This document shows positions 11,801 to 24,386 of a DNA stretch of 64,000 bases, one piece after another. Location of the stretch: NCBI GenBank assembly GCA_018292915.2, contig JACVVK020000208.1:23501-87500 (forward strand). The letters are read 5' to 3'. Position numbers and translations under genes: made by a program. Each line of letters begins with the position of its first letter. Position 1 is the stretch's first letter. This DNA comes from Batillaria attramentaria. Its lineage: Eukaryota > Mollusca > Gastropoda > Batillariidae. Under the pieces are notes generated by a model. The model made no database searches and had not been told where the DNA came from. It was given only the letters and a program-made list of their open reading frames with translations.

Positions 11801-14800
11801 TAATCATTCACATCGTGAGATGACATAACAATGGAAGCATCCCCGCTTTGGGTAGTAGCTGACCTAGGTAGGAAAACTCCTGCTTGACTTGGCGGGGATT
11901 TGAACCTGGGTCTCCCGTTCCATCGTCCGAAGTGGCACCCACTACACCACTACAAGATTTGTAGTTTGTGTAGATGTGTTTTCGTTAGCCATACTAACTT
12001 ATTTCCATTTTGTAATTTTCTTTGATACTGAATAATGAGATCTCTGATCCGAAATCATCGTTGACTAATGGAGAGTTAACTAAATTATTGTCTTCTGCCA
12101 GACTTTCTTGCTGCTTGACGAAGAGAAGGAACAAATCAAAGACTTGCGCCTGCACCGCACCGTCAGTTACCGCAATGAGCCCTACGCTGATTGGGTGGTT
12201 GACATTGATCACATGACTGCCAGGTGGCGCACAGTACACACTGGTGAGCGGAAAAGACTCCAGAAGCGACGAGCCCGTGATAGCACCAGCTCCACCAAGA
12301 GCCTGCTGCACGAGGTGAGTTGTTGCTGTTTGATCATCTCACAGTTTTTTAATCTTCCTCTTTTCTTTTCTTTTTTTTTCTTTTTTTTTTCTGCCCCAAC
12401 TCTTTGCCAGCACCAGTGGTGTTCCTCCCAGGTAGAATCTACGGAGGGCTCGGAAGCTGGGACAATTTTTTTTATATTATGCATGATGATGGAGATGAGG
12501 ATGATGGTAAGATGATGCTATGGAGGCCCGTGTGGTTTGGGACTGCGGGACAGGACCGCATTCCTCGCTTCCTGTCATAAATATCCCGGCTTAACCAGGC
12601 CCGGGAACTACGGCACCAGTGGTGCTGGCCGTGTAATCATCCACATCATAAGACGTGTCATACCAAGGGAAGCATCCACAAAGTCGCACCCGTGAAGTGG
12701 GTGAATCTCGGCTGTGTGGCAACAGCCTCCCCATTGGGTCCATAGCACACCCGCTCTGGGTACGAGCCGACCTAGGTAGGAAAATTCCCGCTTGCCTCGG
12801 CTGGGACTCGAACCCGGGTCTCCTGGTCCGTGGTCCGAAGTGCTAACCACTACACTACGGGGGCCGGTACTCTTTTTTCTTTCCCTGGGTAGATCTGTTG
12901 GCAGATTCTGCTGATGCACAGATTAAGGGCGGTCGATGAATAGTTTTCCATGGTGTTGCTGTATGCGTGACGAATGTATTGAAACTGTAAGTTTTGCATC
13001 GATATTGCCTTGGCTTACAGCAGGTGAATATATTCTGCTTTCAGAGTGATGCGGAGCATGCCTTTTCTTTGAAATATCTTTCTCTGCAAGTGAAGAAGGT
13101 TAGTGACGATGAAGTTCCGCTCTCAGTCACTACAGAGTACTGTGTGTGTGTCTGTGTCTGTCTGTCTGTGTGTCTGTGCCTGCGTGTGTCTGTGCATCTG
13201 TGTGGCTCTATTTATCTGTCTGTCTTTAAGTCGTTTTTATTTTCATAGAATACTCCTTAGGTGGGCTATGTAAAACGCTCAGGATGTTGGTGAGATTGAC
13301 TGCTTTTGCACAGTTTTTTACTAGCGCACTTAACAAACTGTGATCTCTTTACACAGAAGATCGTGTGCATGGTACCCATGTCACGTGACAGACTGCTAAT
13401 CCTGATTGGTTCTCTCTGTGTTCTAGGGAGAGTTACTGGCTGTTATTGGAGCACCAAACTCGGGAAAGGTAGGAAAGCTGTTGGCTTCATTCAAACTTTT
13501 CAAGCATCGTTTAGGCGCTGTTTGAATCTTCGATACTGTTGCGAGCGTGGCTGTGCCTTTTGTTTGTATGCTGAAAGATAACAGCTGTATTGTTCTTTTG
13601 AAGATCGAGTGAGACAGAAAAGTTGCTACGTTTAGTTCATATTCAGCTTTAGTAATGTAAATCTGTTTCCCTTGATCCAGAAGTTTCTAATTGTTATCAC
13701 GAGTATTCGAGAAGTGGTGACCTTGTTTTTGATTGTAGCCTATTTTGCCTCGGGCGGCGGCGTGCACTTAGAGCCTAGGGGTGAGTCGCTCGGAAATTTT
13801 TGGTTATAACTTTTCTGCGTGCTCACGTGTCTTCTGTGAGTGAAAGAGACAACAAGCAGTCTATAAGAACTCGCCACGTGAGGAGTTGTTCGCCTGTATG
13901 TCATTATAATACGCAGTTAGACAACGGGCTCTTCAACATTTCTCCACACATAACAGATACTGACTTTAGTGCCCGTTATATTTGATTCAAAGACAGTAAG
14001 TAGTTCTCTGGATTGTGTATACATGTATTCTGGTGTTGGAAAACATTGCTGTGTGTGTGTGCTTGTGTGTACATGTGCTCCTGCATGTTTTGATAATTAT
14101 GACGGATTTGTGTCACACTTCTTCACACTTTCACCTGCTTTCCATAAAGTTGATCATGCACAGTGAAATATCTTTTGGTTTTGTTTGTTTGTTCCAGACA
14201 TCTCTCCTGATGACGCTGATCGGAGAACTGCCGTATGAAATCGGTCAGATCTCTGTAAACGGGCGTGTGGCGTACTGTGCCCAAAAACCCTGGCTCTTCT
14301 CAGCCTCTGTATGGGAAAATATCATTTTTGGTGACACCTATGACGCCACCAGATATGACATGGTCGTTAAAGCATGTTCCCTGAGGCAGGTAAGTTGCGG
14401 ACAGCATCATGGTGTAGTCTTTGTTCTGTCTTCATATTACTGTTAGTGGGCATTTTTTGTTGTTGCTGTTTTTGCTGTTTGTTTTTAAGGGCATGATGTC
14501 ATTGAAATCTTAATTTGTGGTAGACACTTACATCATGGGGGGAAATACTTGGGTTTTTCCCCACTCAAAACTCAGGTTGCAGTGACTGTTGATGTGCATA
14601 CTGTAGTGTACAGTCTGTGACTGTATCCAGCATGCGCATGTAGTTGTGTGTGACAGTTCACCACTGTACATTCCACTGGCTGACATTGGGAAATTAAGGC
14701 ATCAACTTTTCCTTGGCAGGTGTCATGGGAAGTAAAGTGGTTTGTCTGTAGATGTTATTGTCCATCACAGATGTGCACCGGTCACTCAGTAAAAAGAAAC

Positions 14801-15337
14801 AAGGAGGAACGGCCCCGTCCTACAAAGTTGTTTCTCCAAATTTCATTTTATTTTGTCTGTTTTGTTGTTATTGTTGCCGGTTCTCCCCTCTCCATGTTCT
14901 ACCAATGACACTAGATCCTCTACGACCTCGACCGATTAGTCACGTGACTGGGGGTGGGGCCGGGTGGGGGGAGAGCAAGAGAGAGAGTGGGTGGGTGGGT
15001 GTTTAGGAGTTTAACGTCCTTTTCCAACACGTAAGGGTGATATCAAAGACGGGGCAACGAGAGAAAGGCCAGCACAAATATTTGGCCCAAGCCGGGATTC
15101 GAACTCTCGACCCGAGCATTGAAAGTCCAACGCTCTACCATTCGGCTACCCTGGCTCCCCAGAGAGAGAGATGATGATGATGATGATGAAACTTTATTAC
15201 ACAAGGATTGAGATATAGGTTCACGAGAACCTGTCTGACAATCTGTCCTTGCTAAACTACAACAACATAAGATTATAAAAACACGAAGGAGAAAGAGAAA
15301 AAGGCTAAATCAAAACACAAAACCAACATATGCATGT

Positions 15338-15401
<64 letters not shown>

Positions 15402-18400
15402 TAATACGAGCGTGCGCTGAGACACGTGTCAGCTCGCATTTCTAGAAGCTGCGCATAGATCAAATTGCATATATACAAGTGATGTATATCCTGTATGACT
15501 GGTCATTTTGAGGGAGATAAGCCTCTACATTAGTACGTACATAAAAAGGCAATGCTGGGAGGATTTATCCCTGCTCTTGAAAGTGTTTAAAAACTTCTTT
15601 TTTGAACATCTTGCGTGAATCAATTGATTTTATGGTATTTGGAAGCCTGTTCCACAAGGAAGCACCCGAGAAAGAAAAGCTGTTTCTAAAGAGATCAATG
15701 CGAGGTCGTGGTAGCTGAAGTGTAGTGTTACGTGAACTTCGGTGTCGCTGAAGAGGAGTTTCAAAGAGGGAGGATAAGTAGGGTGGTGCGTCACCCCGGA
15801 ATACTTTATGGAGTAACATACATTTTTTTAACTCTAGTTGTTGTTTTAAAGGTAAAAGATCTAATTTCTGTAGTTTTTCTTCTGTTGTCAGAGAAGAGTC
15901 ACAAGTGACTAATTTAACTGCCCTTCGGTAGAGAGAGTCTAGTCTTTGAAAATGAACATGACTAACTCCATCCCATATGGTAGATGCATATTCAATAAGA
16001 CTTTTAATATGGGCATGGAAAAAGAGTTTCCGACCTTCAATACTAATGATATCTTTTAATTTTGAAAGCAAAAATATATTTTTTGACACTGTACGACAGG
16101 TGTTGTTTATATGGGCCTCTCACTTTAATTGCTCATCGACAGTGACACCCAGGAGTCGGTGTTTCGACACTTGCTCAATAGGTTCTGTGCCTATGGAAAG
16201 ATTAAGAGGCGGTAAGTGACGCTGGTGATTTTGTCTAGTAGTTATTAGCATGCTTTTTGTCTTAGAGGGATTTAAAGCCATACGGTTATCAGTACACCAG
16301 TCTGCTATCTCCTGGAGACTATTTTGTAGAGTGGCACTCATGTCTGGTACATTTCTCGCCGAGGTGTGTAATGACGTGTCGTCAGCAAACAAGGCACATT
16401 TGACGTTTTGGTTAGATATATAAAGGGGTAAGTCGTTAATAAAAATACAGAATAGCAATGGGCCGAGTATGGAGCCTTGGGGTACGCCAAAATTAACATT
16501 TCCTTCGTCAGAATGACTTCCATAAAGAAAAACACTTTGTTTACGATCCTGGAGATATGATTTAAAAAATGAATGGGTTGTTTCACTCAGGCCGTAACAG
16601 CTGAGCTTCTGAAGGAGAATATGGTGGTCAACGAGATCAAAGGCCTTTTTCAGGTCCAAAAAGACAGCTGCAGACATGTTTGACTTATTAATTTCGTGCA
16701 ACCATGTGTCAATGAGTTGGGTTAGTGCTGTGTGACATGAGTGGTTAGGACGAAAGCCAGACTGGTGTGCATAAAGCAGGTTATTGACCTCCAGAAATTT
16801 GAGAAAGTGTGTGTGTACATGCTTTTCTAACGGTTTGGATAAAATTGGCAGGAGAGAAATGGGGCGATAGTTACTGAGGTCATTTAAGTTGTTGTTCTTG
16901 GGTATAGGAATAACCTTAGCTTTTTTAAGTATGGAGGGGAAAACGTTATTTTGTATTGATAAATTGTACACGAAAGTGAGTGATTCCACTATGTAGGGTA
17001 GGGACATTTTAAGTATTTCACTCTTTATGCCATCAAGGTCACATGATTTATTATTTTTAAGATTTAAAATATGATTACGAACATCAAGGACTGTCATGAG
17101 CGGTATAGAAAAACATTTGATGTTTGATGGTGTTGATTTTAACCTCTGCTGACAGTGTCTTTTCAACATTTCTGGACATTTATAATTATTTGAACTAGAC
17201 AATCCAGAGTTTTGCAAAGATTCAGCAATTGACAAAAAGTATGAATTAAAGCTGTCCGGGGATAGGTGACTAGGTATGTTTTCATGTTTTGATTGTTTTC
17301 CTGTGAAGGCGTTTATTGCCCGCCAGATGGTGGAAGTGTCCTTGTTGTTTGAGACAAGTTTTTCGAAATGTTTCTTTTTTGCCCTCTTTATTAAATTTTT
17401 TACTCGGTTTCTTTGTTTCTTGTACTCAGCAAACTTCTTCTCTTTCTTCAGCTTGTTTCTTACTGCCATGGCTTCTACTATGTCTTTCGTGAGCCATGGT
17501 GGAAGGGTGGCATTCTTTACTCGTTTTCTTCTAAGAGGGGCGTGTTTATTTAGAATCTCCGTAAAGAGACCACACCACCACAACATCGCATCGTCTGCAT
17601 TTGTAAAATTATAAACAGTATCAAACGGTGCTTTGGACAGGTCGTAAAGAAACGCGTCCTTATTAAAGTTTTTAAACGATCTATATTGAATTGTGGTATG
17701 ATGATTCTTTTTGGTTTTGTGTACCTTCACAGAAATCGTGCAACAAACTGGGAAGTGATCGCTAACACTTAGTGTAGGTACAGACACATCGGAGACAGAG
17801 TCAGGATTAGCTGTGTAAATATGGTCAAGTAGTGTAGATGTGGATGGAGAGAGAGAGAGAGACGTCAGTTCCGTGAACTAAACATTTGACGTCAGCCTCA
17901 GGCAGGTCGTCATACACAGACGGAGAGATGACGTCAGTTCCGCGAACTAAACGTTTTGACGTCAGCCTCTAGCACTGCGATCGTCTGAGGAAGCTTGTTT
18001 ATGTCTTGTGATTTCTCTGTTGGCTTTGTGGCTTCCCCGATTGAATTATTTTTCACATGAAATCTGGAAGATCTAGAGGGCTGGTGAAATGTCGGAGGCA
18101 GTGACGATACTTGCTTATTTTGTCTGTGAACTAAGCGTTTGACGTCAGCTTCACACTGGTGGTATGACAGATGATGCTTGTGCATGTCTTGTAATTTCCC
18201 TGTTGCTTTTGTGACTTCCCTGGCTGAATTAATTTTTACATAAAATCTGGAAGATCTAGAGGGCTGGTGAAACATGGACTAGAATACCTTGTATTGTACT
18301 TATGAAATCGAAAATTTGGAACTCTTTTGACCGGTGCTTTTCGCAGAAACTTGAAAAAGTTATGTTTATCTAAAAGTTCAGTTATTCTAAATGCTAAAGC

Positions 18401-18814
18401 TATAATAGTGCAGTAGTTCCTGTCATATGTGCAGTTGTCACACTAGACAAAAACGCCGGGATGATAAGTAATTTGCAGTAGTCTTTTCATAGATATTTGA
18501 TCTTATGTGCAAACCACCCCTACCTCGAAAATATTTTTTTTACACAAAACCAGTCAGAGCTACAGAGCTGTAGCACGAATACAGGCAGTGTGATTGGGTG
18601 AACTTCCAAAGTCTAGAAAATGAAGGAATTTGAACAACTTTTTCGAAAAAATTCGTAACACGACCGATTTTTTAAAATCGGCGATAACTCTTCTGAAAAT
18701 GCGGCAGGCTAAAAATCGTGAAAGGTAGGTCTGGAGAAGGTGATTTCCCATTTTATCTCAAAGTAAAAAGGCCTCCATCGAGGTGGTTCAGGAGATAGCC
18801 ATCATTACATCCGT

Positions 18815-18850
<36 letters not shown>

Positions 18851-19357
18851 ACGTCTCACAACTCCCGCCAAAAAGAACGCAGCAGCATAGTGTGCACGTC
18901 AAGTGTCTATGGCACAGGTTTCGTTACGTCACTATGTGCGTGAAAGTATTATTGTGTGGAGAAACGTCACAGTCTTGTTTTGTATCACTGAAACTTGCTG
19001 CTGCGCGCAGCAAAATCTGCCCCGTCTCATAAAGTTGTTTCTCTATAGAGAAACAACTTAAAAAAGACAAAGATGATTGTTGCAGATTTTCTTTAAAAAA
19101 ATCCTCCAGTTTTGAAGCTGCATGTCATACAAATAAAAATCATATTACTACATGTTTTTGAACAGTTACTGTTATTCTAGTGTAGCCCATATAAGAAAAA
19201 GCTAATCCTTACAGGAAGAAGGTTGGAGCTCTGCGGGGCGCTAGCTTTCCAAAGCCAGGGGCTGCCTATCTGTACATTACTGAACTGTCCGTAGCCTTTT
19301 CCACACAGTGGCTCCACTTACTGAATGCACCTCTGGTTGATTGTGGTGCTGTACATA

Positions 19358-19421
<64 letters not shown>

Positions 19422-22400
19422 AGCTGTTTGATTTGCTGCCTGACGGTGACCAGACGCAGGTGGGTGAGAGAGGTCTGGAGCTGAGCGGGGGATACGCGGC
19501 AAGAATCACGCTGGCCAGGTAACGGTCTGTTTGGATTTCCCTGTAGTAAAAGGAGGAAACAATCTTTTTTTGGGGGGGGGGGGGGGGGGGGATTTTCCTC
19601 CAAAATAAGTGTTTTCTCGTTTGAAGCACTGAAAATCATGCCACAACACACCAAATTGCACAGATTTTTATCTAATTTAAAAAAAAAAATCTTGGGGAGC
19701 ATGCCCCTCAGCATATTGCCTCTGCTTTGTGGACGTGTGTTTGTGGTTTTGCTACTTTGTCACCGAATGCTACTTTTCTCCTGCTGTTTGGTCGTGCACC
19801 ATGGATCGTGATTATTGGCAGTGCTGTTAACATTGTATTGACGTCTTTCCAGGGCTGTGTACAACAACGCTGACATTTACCTGCTGGATGACATCCTCAC
19901 TTGCATGGATAACTCCACCAAACAGGAGCTGTTCAAAGGGTAAGAGTAGAACACACTCAACTTTTGCACACAAACTATTGAGTCATGCTGATGTAGCTGT
20001 GCAGTTGAAGGTAGACTTGGCAGATCACCAGTGCTAGTGTTATGTTGATCACAGTCTTTTCTCACCTGCATGTTTAAAGGTCTGCAGTATCAAAAAAAAA
20101 GCCACAAACAGTGTTTTTTGTTTTTTTTAATCCAATTCTGCAAAATGCACAGTCAACTCTATCACATTTACAGAGTTTTCAGCATCCCTGAAACCTCTAT
20201 AAAAGCCATTGGGAGACTTATATCACAGCCCAGTTCGAGAGAGAAAGTTTGCAGTAGCAATTCTTCTCGAGCAGCACACAACACCTGCTGGACACTGTAG
20301 CGATGTGTCTCGCTCACTGACCAAAAGCACAGTGAAGTCACTGCAAACTTGCGCTCTGGTTTTATACGGGTCTCCAAAGCGCTGAAAACTCTGCAACTGT
20401 GTCAGAAATGCCTGCATTATGCACAGTGGCAGGAGTCACGGTGTTTAAAAAAACACAATATTTGCGGCTTTTTGTTGATATTGCAAACCTTTAACCTTCC
20501 ATTTGACACCCTACACCTTAAGTTTGTGAGTTTCTAATAATAATTTGGACAAAAAAAACACAAAAAAAACCATTGGCTGGCTGCATCACGAGGCCCTCGT
20601 GTCTTTGGCAACTGGTATTACTATTAGCCCTGGGCCCTCATGCTGCAGGCGGCTAGTACCAGTTGCCAAACACACAAGGACCTTACGCTGCAGCCAGAAA
20701 AGAGTTGAATGCACAAAACAGATTTTGTTGTTACCATTACCGCATGCTAGCCCATCCGAACTGGACACAGTGGTTGTATCATGCACTGACTGTGGTCAGT
20801 CTGTCATGCTAACCCCTGTCCCTCACACCTGACCTGCATCTGAGTGTGGCCAGGAACGCACGTACAGCACTAGGCACTAGCAACTGTTGGTGCTGGATCC
20901 AGTGTGTCTTTGTGGTTGGTGCTGGATCCAGTGTGTCTTTGTGGTTGGTGCTGGATCCAGTGTGTCTTTGTGGTTGGTGCTGGATCCAGTGTGTCTTTGT
21001 GGTTGGTGCTGGATCCAGTGTGTCTTTGTGGTTGGTGCTGGATCCAGATTGTCTTTGTGGTTGGTGCTGGATCCTGTGTGTCTTTGTGGTTGGTGCTGGA
21101 TCCAGAGTGTGTTTATGGTTGGTGCTGGATCCAGTGTGTCTTTGTGGTTGGTGCTGGATCCAGTGTGTCTTTGTGGTTGGTGCTGGATCCAGAGTGTCTT
21201 TGTGGTTGGTGCTGGATCCAGTGTGTCTTTGTGGTTGGTGCTGGATCCAGTGTGTCTTTGTGGTTGGTGCTGGATCCAGTGTGTCTTTGTGGTTGGTGCT
21301 GGATCCAGTGTGTCTTTGTGGCTGGTGCTGGATCCAGTGTCAGAGATGCATCTAGGACGCGCGATTGCGGGATTTGCACATGTTTTTCGAAAATCGCGCA
21401 AAAATTGATGTGTGGTGCGCGAGCCTGCGCGCAAAAAATAAAATGATCGCGCGTTACGGCGTTAGTAGAGCGCGACGGAATTTTTCGATACAACAGTACC
21501 CCGCGCAGGGCCCCTTTCCAGCTGCCGATATTTTCTGTCTCCTACGCGAAAGGGTTTCCGATAAACATTTTTGACCAATGAAATTTTTTCTTTGACGAAA
21601 GTCAAGCTAAACCGACCAACCACATTTTGGTTTTCCGTGGAGCGGAAGTAGAATTGTCGTCTGCTTTTCGTTCAAGATGTCGAAGGCTGCAAAACTTAAT
21701 TCACGGCGATACCGCATCTGATGATGCTGACAGCGATTCGGTTCTCGAAACGGAGTTAGAAACTAGCGACAGCAAAGAAGTAAGCCTACAAACAAGTGCA
21801 CTGTTTCATTTTGCTTTCAAAAAGCAGAAAGTAGATCAGCCCGGCTCGACTAAGCCCACCACTGGTACGAGTACCGAGTCCGACGCAAAAAAAGATGACA
21901 AATCGGAAAAAACAAAAAGTCGATCCACCGGCCGCGACTACTACCAGTACCGAGCACGGCGATACCGCATCTGATGATGCTGACAGCGATTCGGTTCTCG
22001 AAACGGAGTTAGAAACTAGCGGCACCAAAAAAACTTCAAGGTGTCAGCCGGAGTGGGCCAAAAATGGCCGTGGTTGAAGAAGGAAGAAGATGGAATGCGG
22101 TGCACTTTGTGCATGAAGCACAAGAAAAAGAATTAAGTTGTGTAACTGTAGTACTGGGAGGCAAAAATGCAATAATTTTCAAGCCCCCCTATCACTATTT
22201 TGGACTGTATTTTGAAACATTCCATTGTGTATGTGATCCTCTATCACCGAGGACAGGCAAGAATTTAAAGTAAAAATAAAAAGGATTTTCAAGACCTAAC
22301 CATTACTTCTTTTAAAAGGTGAGTTTTTTGTGGTTTTGTTTGTTGTTTTTTTGTGTGTGCAGATAGGACTAGCTTTGCATTACAAAACACAAAAGTAATA

Positions 22401-24315
22401 ACTGTTAATAATATGTGCATAAGTTAATGAAAAGTTGGCTGCATTGCGGTACCATTGTGCGATAACAAAACACAGGTTTTTCCCAGGTCCCCCCTTTTTT
22501 TGAAGGCAGGGGGGGATTTCCCCCACTTTTTTGAAATCCTAGATGCATCTCTGCAGTGTGTCTTTGTGGTTGGTGCTGGATCCAGTGTGTCTTTGTGGTT
22601 GGTGCTGGATCCAGTGTGTCTTTGTGGTTGGTGCTGGATCCAGAGTGTCTTTGTGGTTGGTGCTGGATCCAGTGTGTCTTTGTGGTTGGTGCTGGATCCA
22701 GTGTGTCTTTGTGGTTGGTGCTGGATCCAGAGTGTCTTTGTGGTTGGTGCTGGATCCAGTGTGTCTTTGTGGTTGGTGCTGGATCCAGTGTGTCTTTGTG
22801 GTTGGTGCTGGATCCAGAGTGTCTTTGTGGTTGGTGCTGGATCCAGAGTGTCTTTGTGGTTGGTGCTGGATTCAGTGGAAAAGGACGTTAAACTCCCAAA
22901 CACCCACCCACCCACCCAGTGTGTCCTTGTATGTTGGTACTGGATCCACTGTCTAGTCAGTTACCTGTGTGTGTGGTTGTTAGTCATCTGTGTGCGTGGT
23001 TGTTAGTTGCCCGTGCGCGTGGTTGTTAGTCACCTGTGTGTGTTTGCATGGGGTCTGTGTGTGTGACCAGGTGTGTGGGTGGGATGCTGCACGGCAAGAC
23101 ACGCATCATCGTCACGCAAAACTGGCAGTGTCTGCGCACAGCTGACCGCATTGCAATCTTACGGGAGGTAAGACACTGTTAGTGTGATCGCTTTCGGGTC
23201 CCCCCCCCCCCCCACATCACCCCTTGTATTGCTGCCCTACGAATGCTGCCTCCTGTTGAGTTTGAGTTTGTGTGTGATTATTGAAACGGTTAGTGACAGT
23301 AGCATGGCACCTTTCCATTGCATTTCTGTTTCCTTTTTCCTCTCACCAGATGCATGTAAACTCATAAGAAAGTTCCTAAGAAAGAAATTGTACAGTTAAA
23401 AACTGATCAGGTCTATGGCTTATGTCGAATGTGGATGTGAAGCCCTGAAACAGCTTGCTGCAAGTAACTTGATTGTCAGTAGTGAGGTGTTGACGGGATA
23501 AAGCTGTGAAACAGTGTGCTTGCTGTAACATGATTGTCAATAGTGAGGTGTTGATTGATGTGAAGCGGTGAAACAACTTGCTGTAAGTAACTTGATTGTC
23601 AGTAGTGAGGTGTCGACAGAATAAAGCTGTGAAACAGTGTGCTTGCTGTAACATGATTGTCAATAGTGAGGTGTTGATTGATGTGAAGCGGTGAAACAAC
23701 TTGCTGTAAGTAACTTGATTGTCAATAGTGAGGTGTCGACAGGATAAAGCTGTGAAACAGTGTGCTTGCTGTAACATGATTGTCAGTAGTGAGGTGTTGA
23801 TTGATGTTAAGCTGTGAAACAGCTTGCTGCAAGTAACTTGATGGTCAATAGTGAGGTGTTAACAGAATAAAGCCATGAAACAGTGTGCTTGCTGTAACAT
23901 GATTGTCAATAGTGAGGTGTTGATTGATGTGAAGCGGTGAAACAACTTGCTGCAAGTAACTTGATTGTCAGTAGTGAGGTGTTGACAGAATAAAGCCATG
24001 AAACAGCGTGCTTGCTGTAACATGATTGTCAATAGTGAGGTGTTGATTGATGTGAAGCTGCGAAACAGCTTGGTGCAAGTGACATGATTGTCAATAGTGA
24101 GATGTTCCCTGTTGCATCGCAGGGCTCCCTGTATGACGTGGGATCACTCGAAGACTTGCAGGCCAGGGGAGTCGACGTTCGGGAGTTTGTGAACTCTGAC
24201 CTCTCACAGCGCAGAGCTCAGGTCGAGGCTGAGGAGGAACATTTTCATGTACAGGTTAGTCGGGATGTGCAGTGTGTGTGTCTGCTAAGTTGGAGTGCGA
24301 GGGGTATGTCTGTCT

Positions 24316-24386
<71 letters not shown>

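Larger units (their letters stand above)
13045..23167 (+). other. ABCC: ABCC gene: exons for nucleotide-binding domain 1
   Basis: Exons 13045-13098, 13427-13468, 14198-14389, 19424-19518, 19853-19939 and 23071-23167. Walker A is GAPNSGK then TSLL, split across an intron right after the Lys. The Q-loop is CAQKPWLF, the signature [13 protein letters not shown] (Tyr for Gln), and Walker B IYLLDDIL. The residue after the Walker B Asp is Asp, as is usual for ABCC NBD1, which is non-hydrolytic in this family. The H-loop reads IIVTQNWQ, so the usual His of VTH is Gln. The 5-kb intron 14390-19423 holds a LINE. Confidence 0.88.

Noticed and set aside
12770..12865. Possible tRNA gene on the minus strand (good A and B boxes)
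   Set aside because: No closing acceptor stem, and the sequence continues into the SINE C body found also at 11634; it is a SINE head.
20846..21446. Overlapping open frames of about 170-185 codons on both strands
   Set aside because: They are the 29-bp minisatellite read in all frames; there is no stop in the unit, and no start, splice or domain evidence.
22424..23006. Further open frames of 110-183 codons around the second block
   Set aside because: Same 29-bp repeat; open frames are a by-product of the unit.
23400..24118. CRISPR-like array (regular repeats)
   Set aside because: Units are contiguous, about 122 bp, in a eukaryotic intron; there are no short repeats separated by unique spacers.
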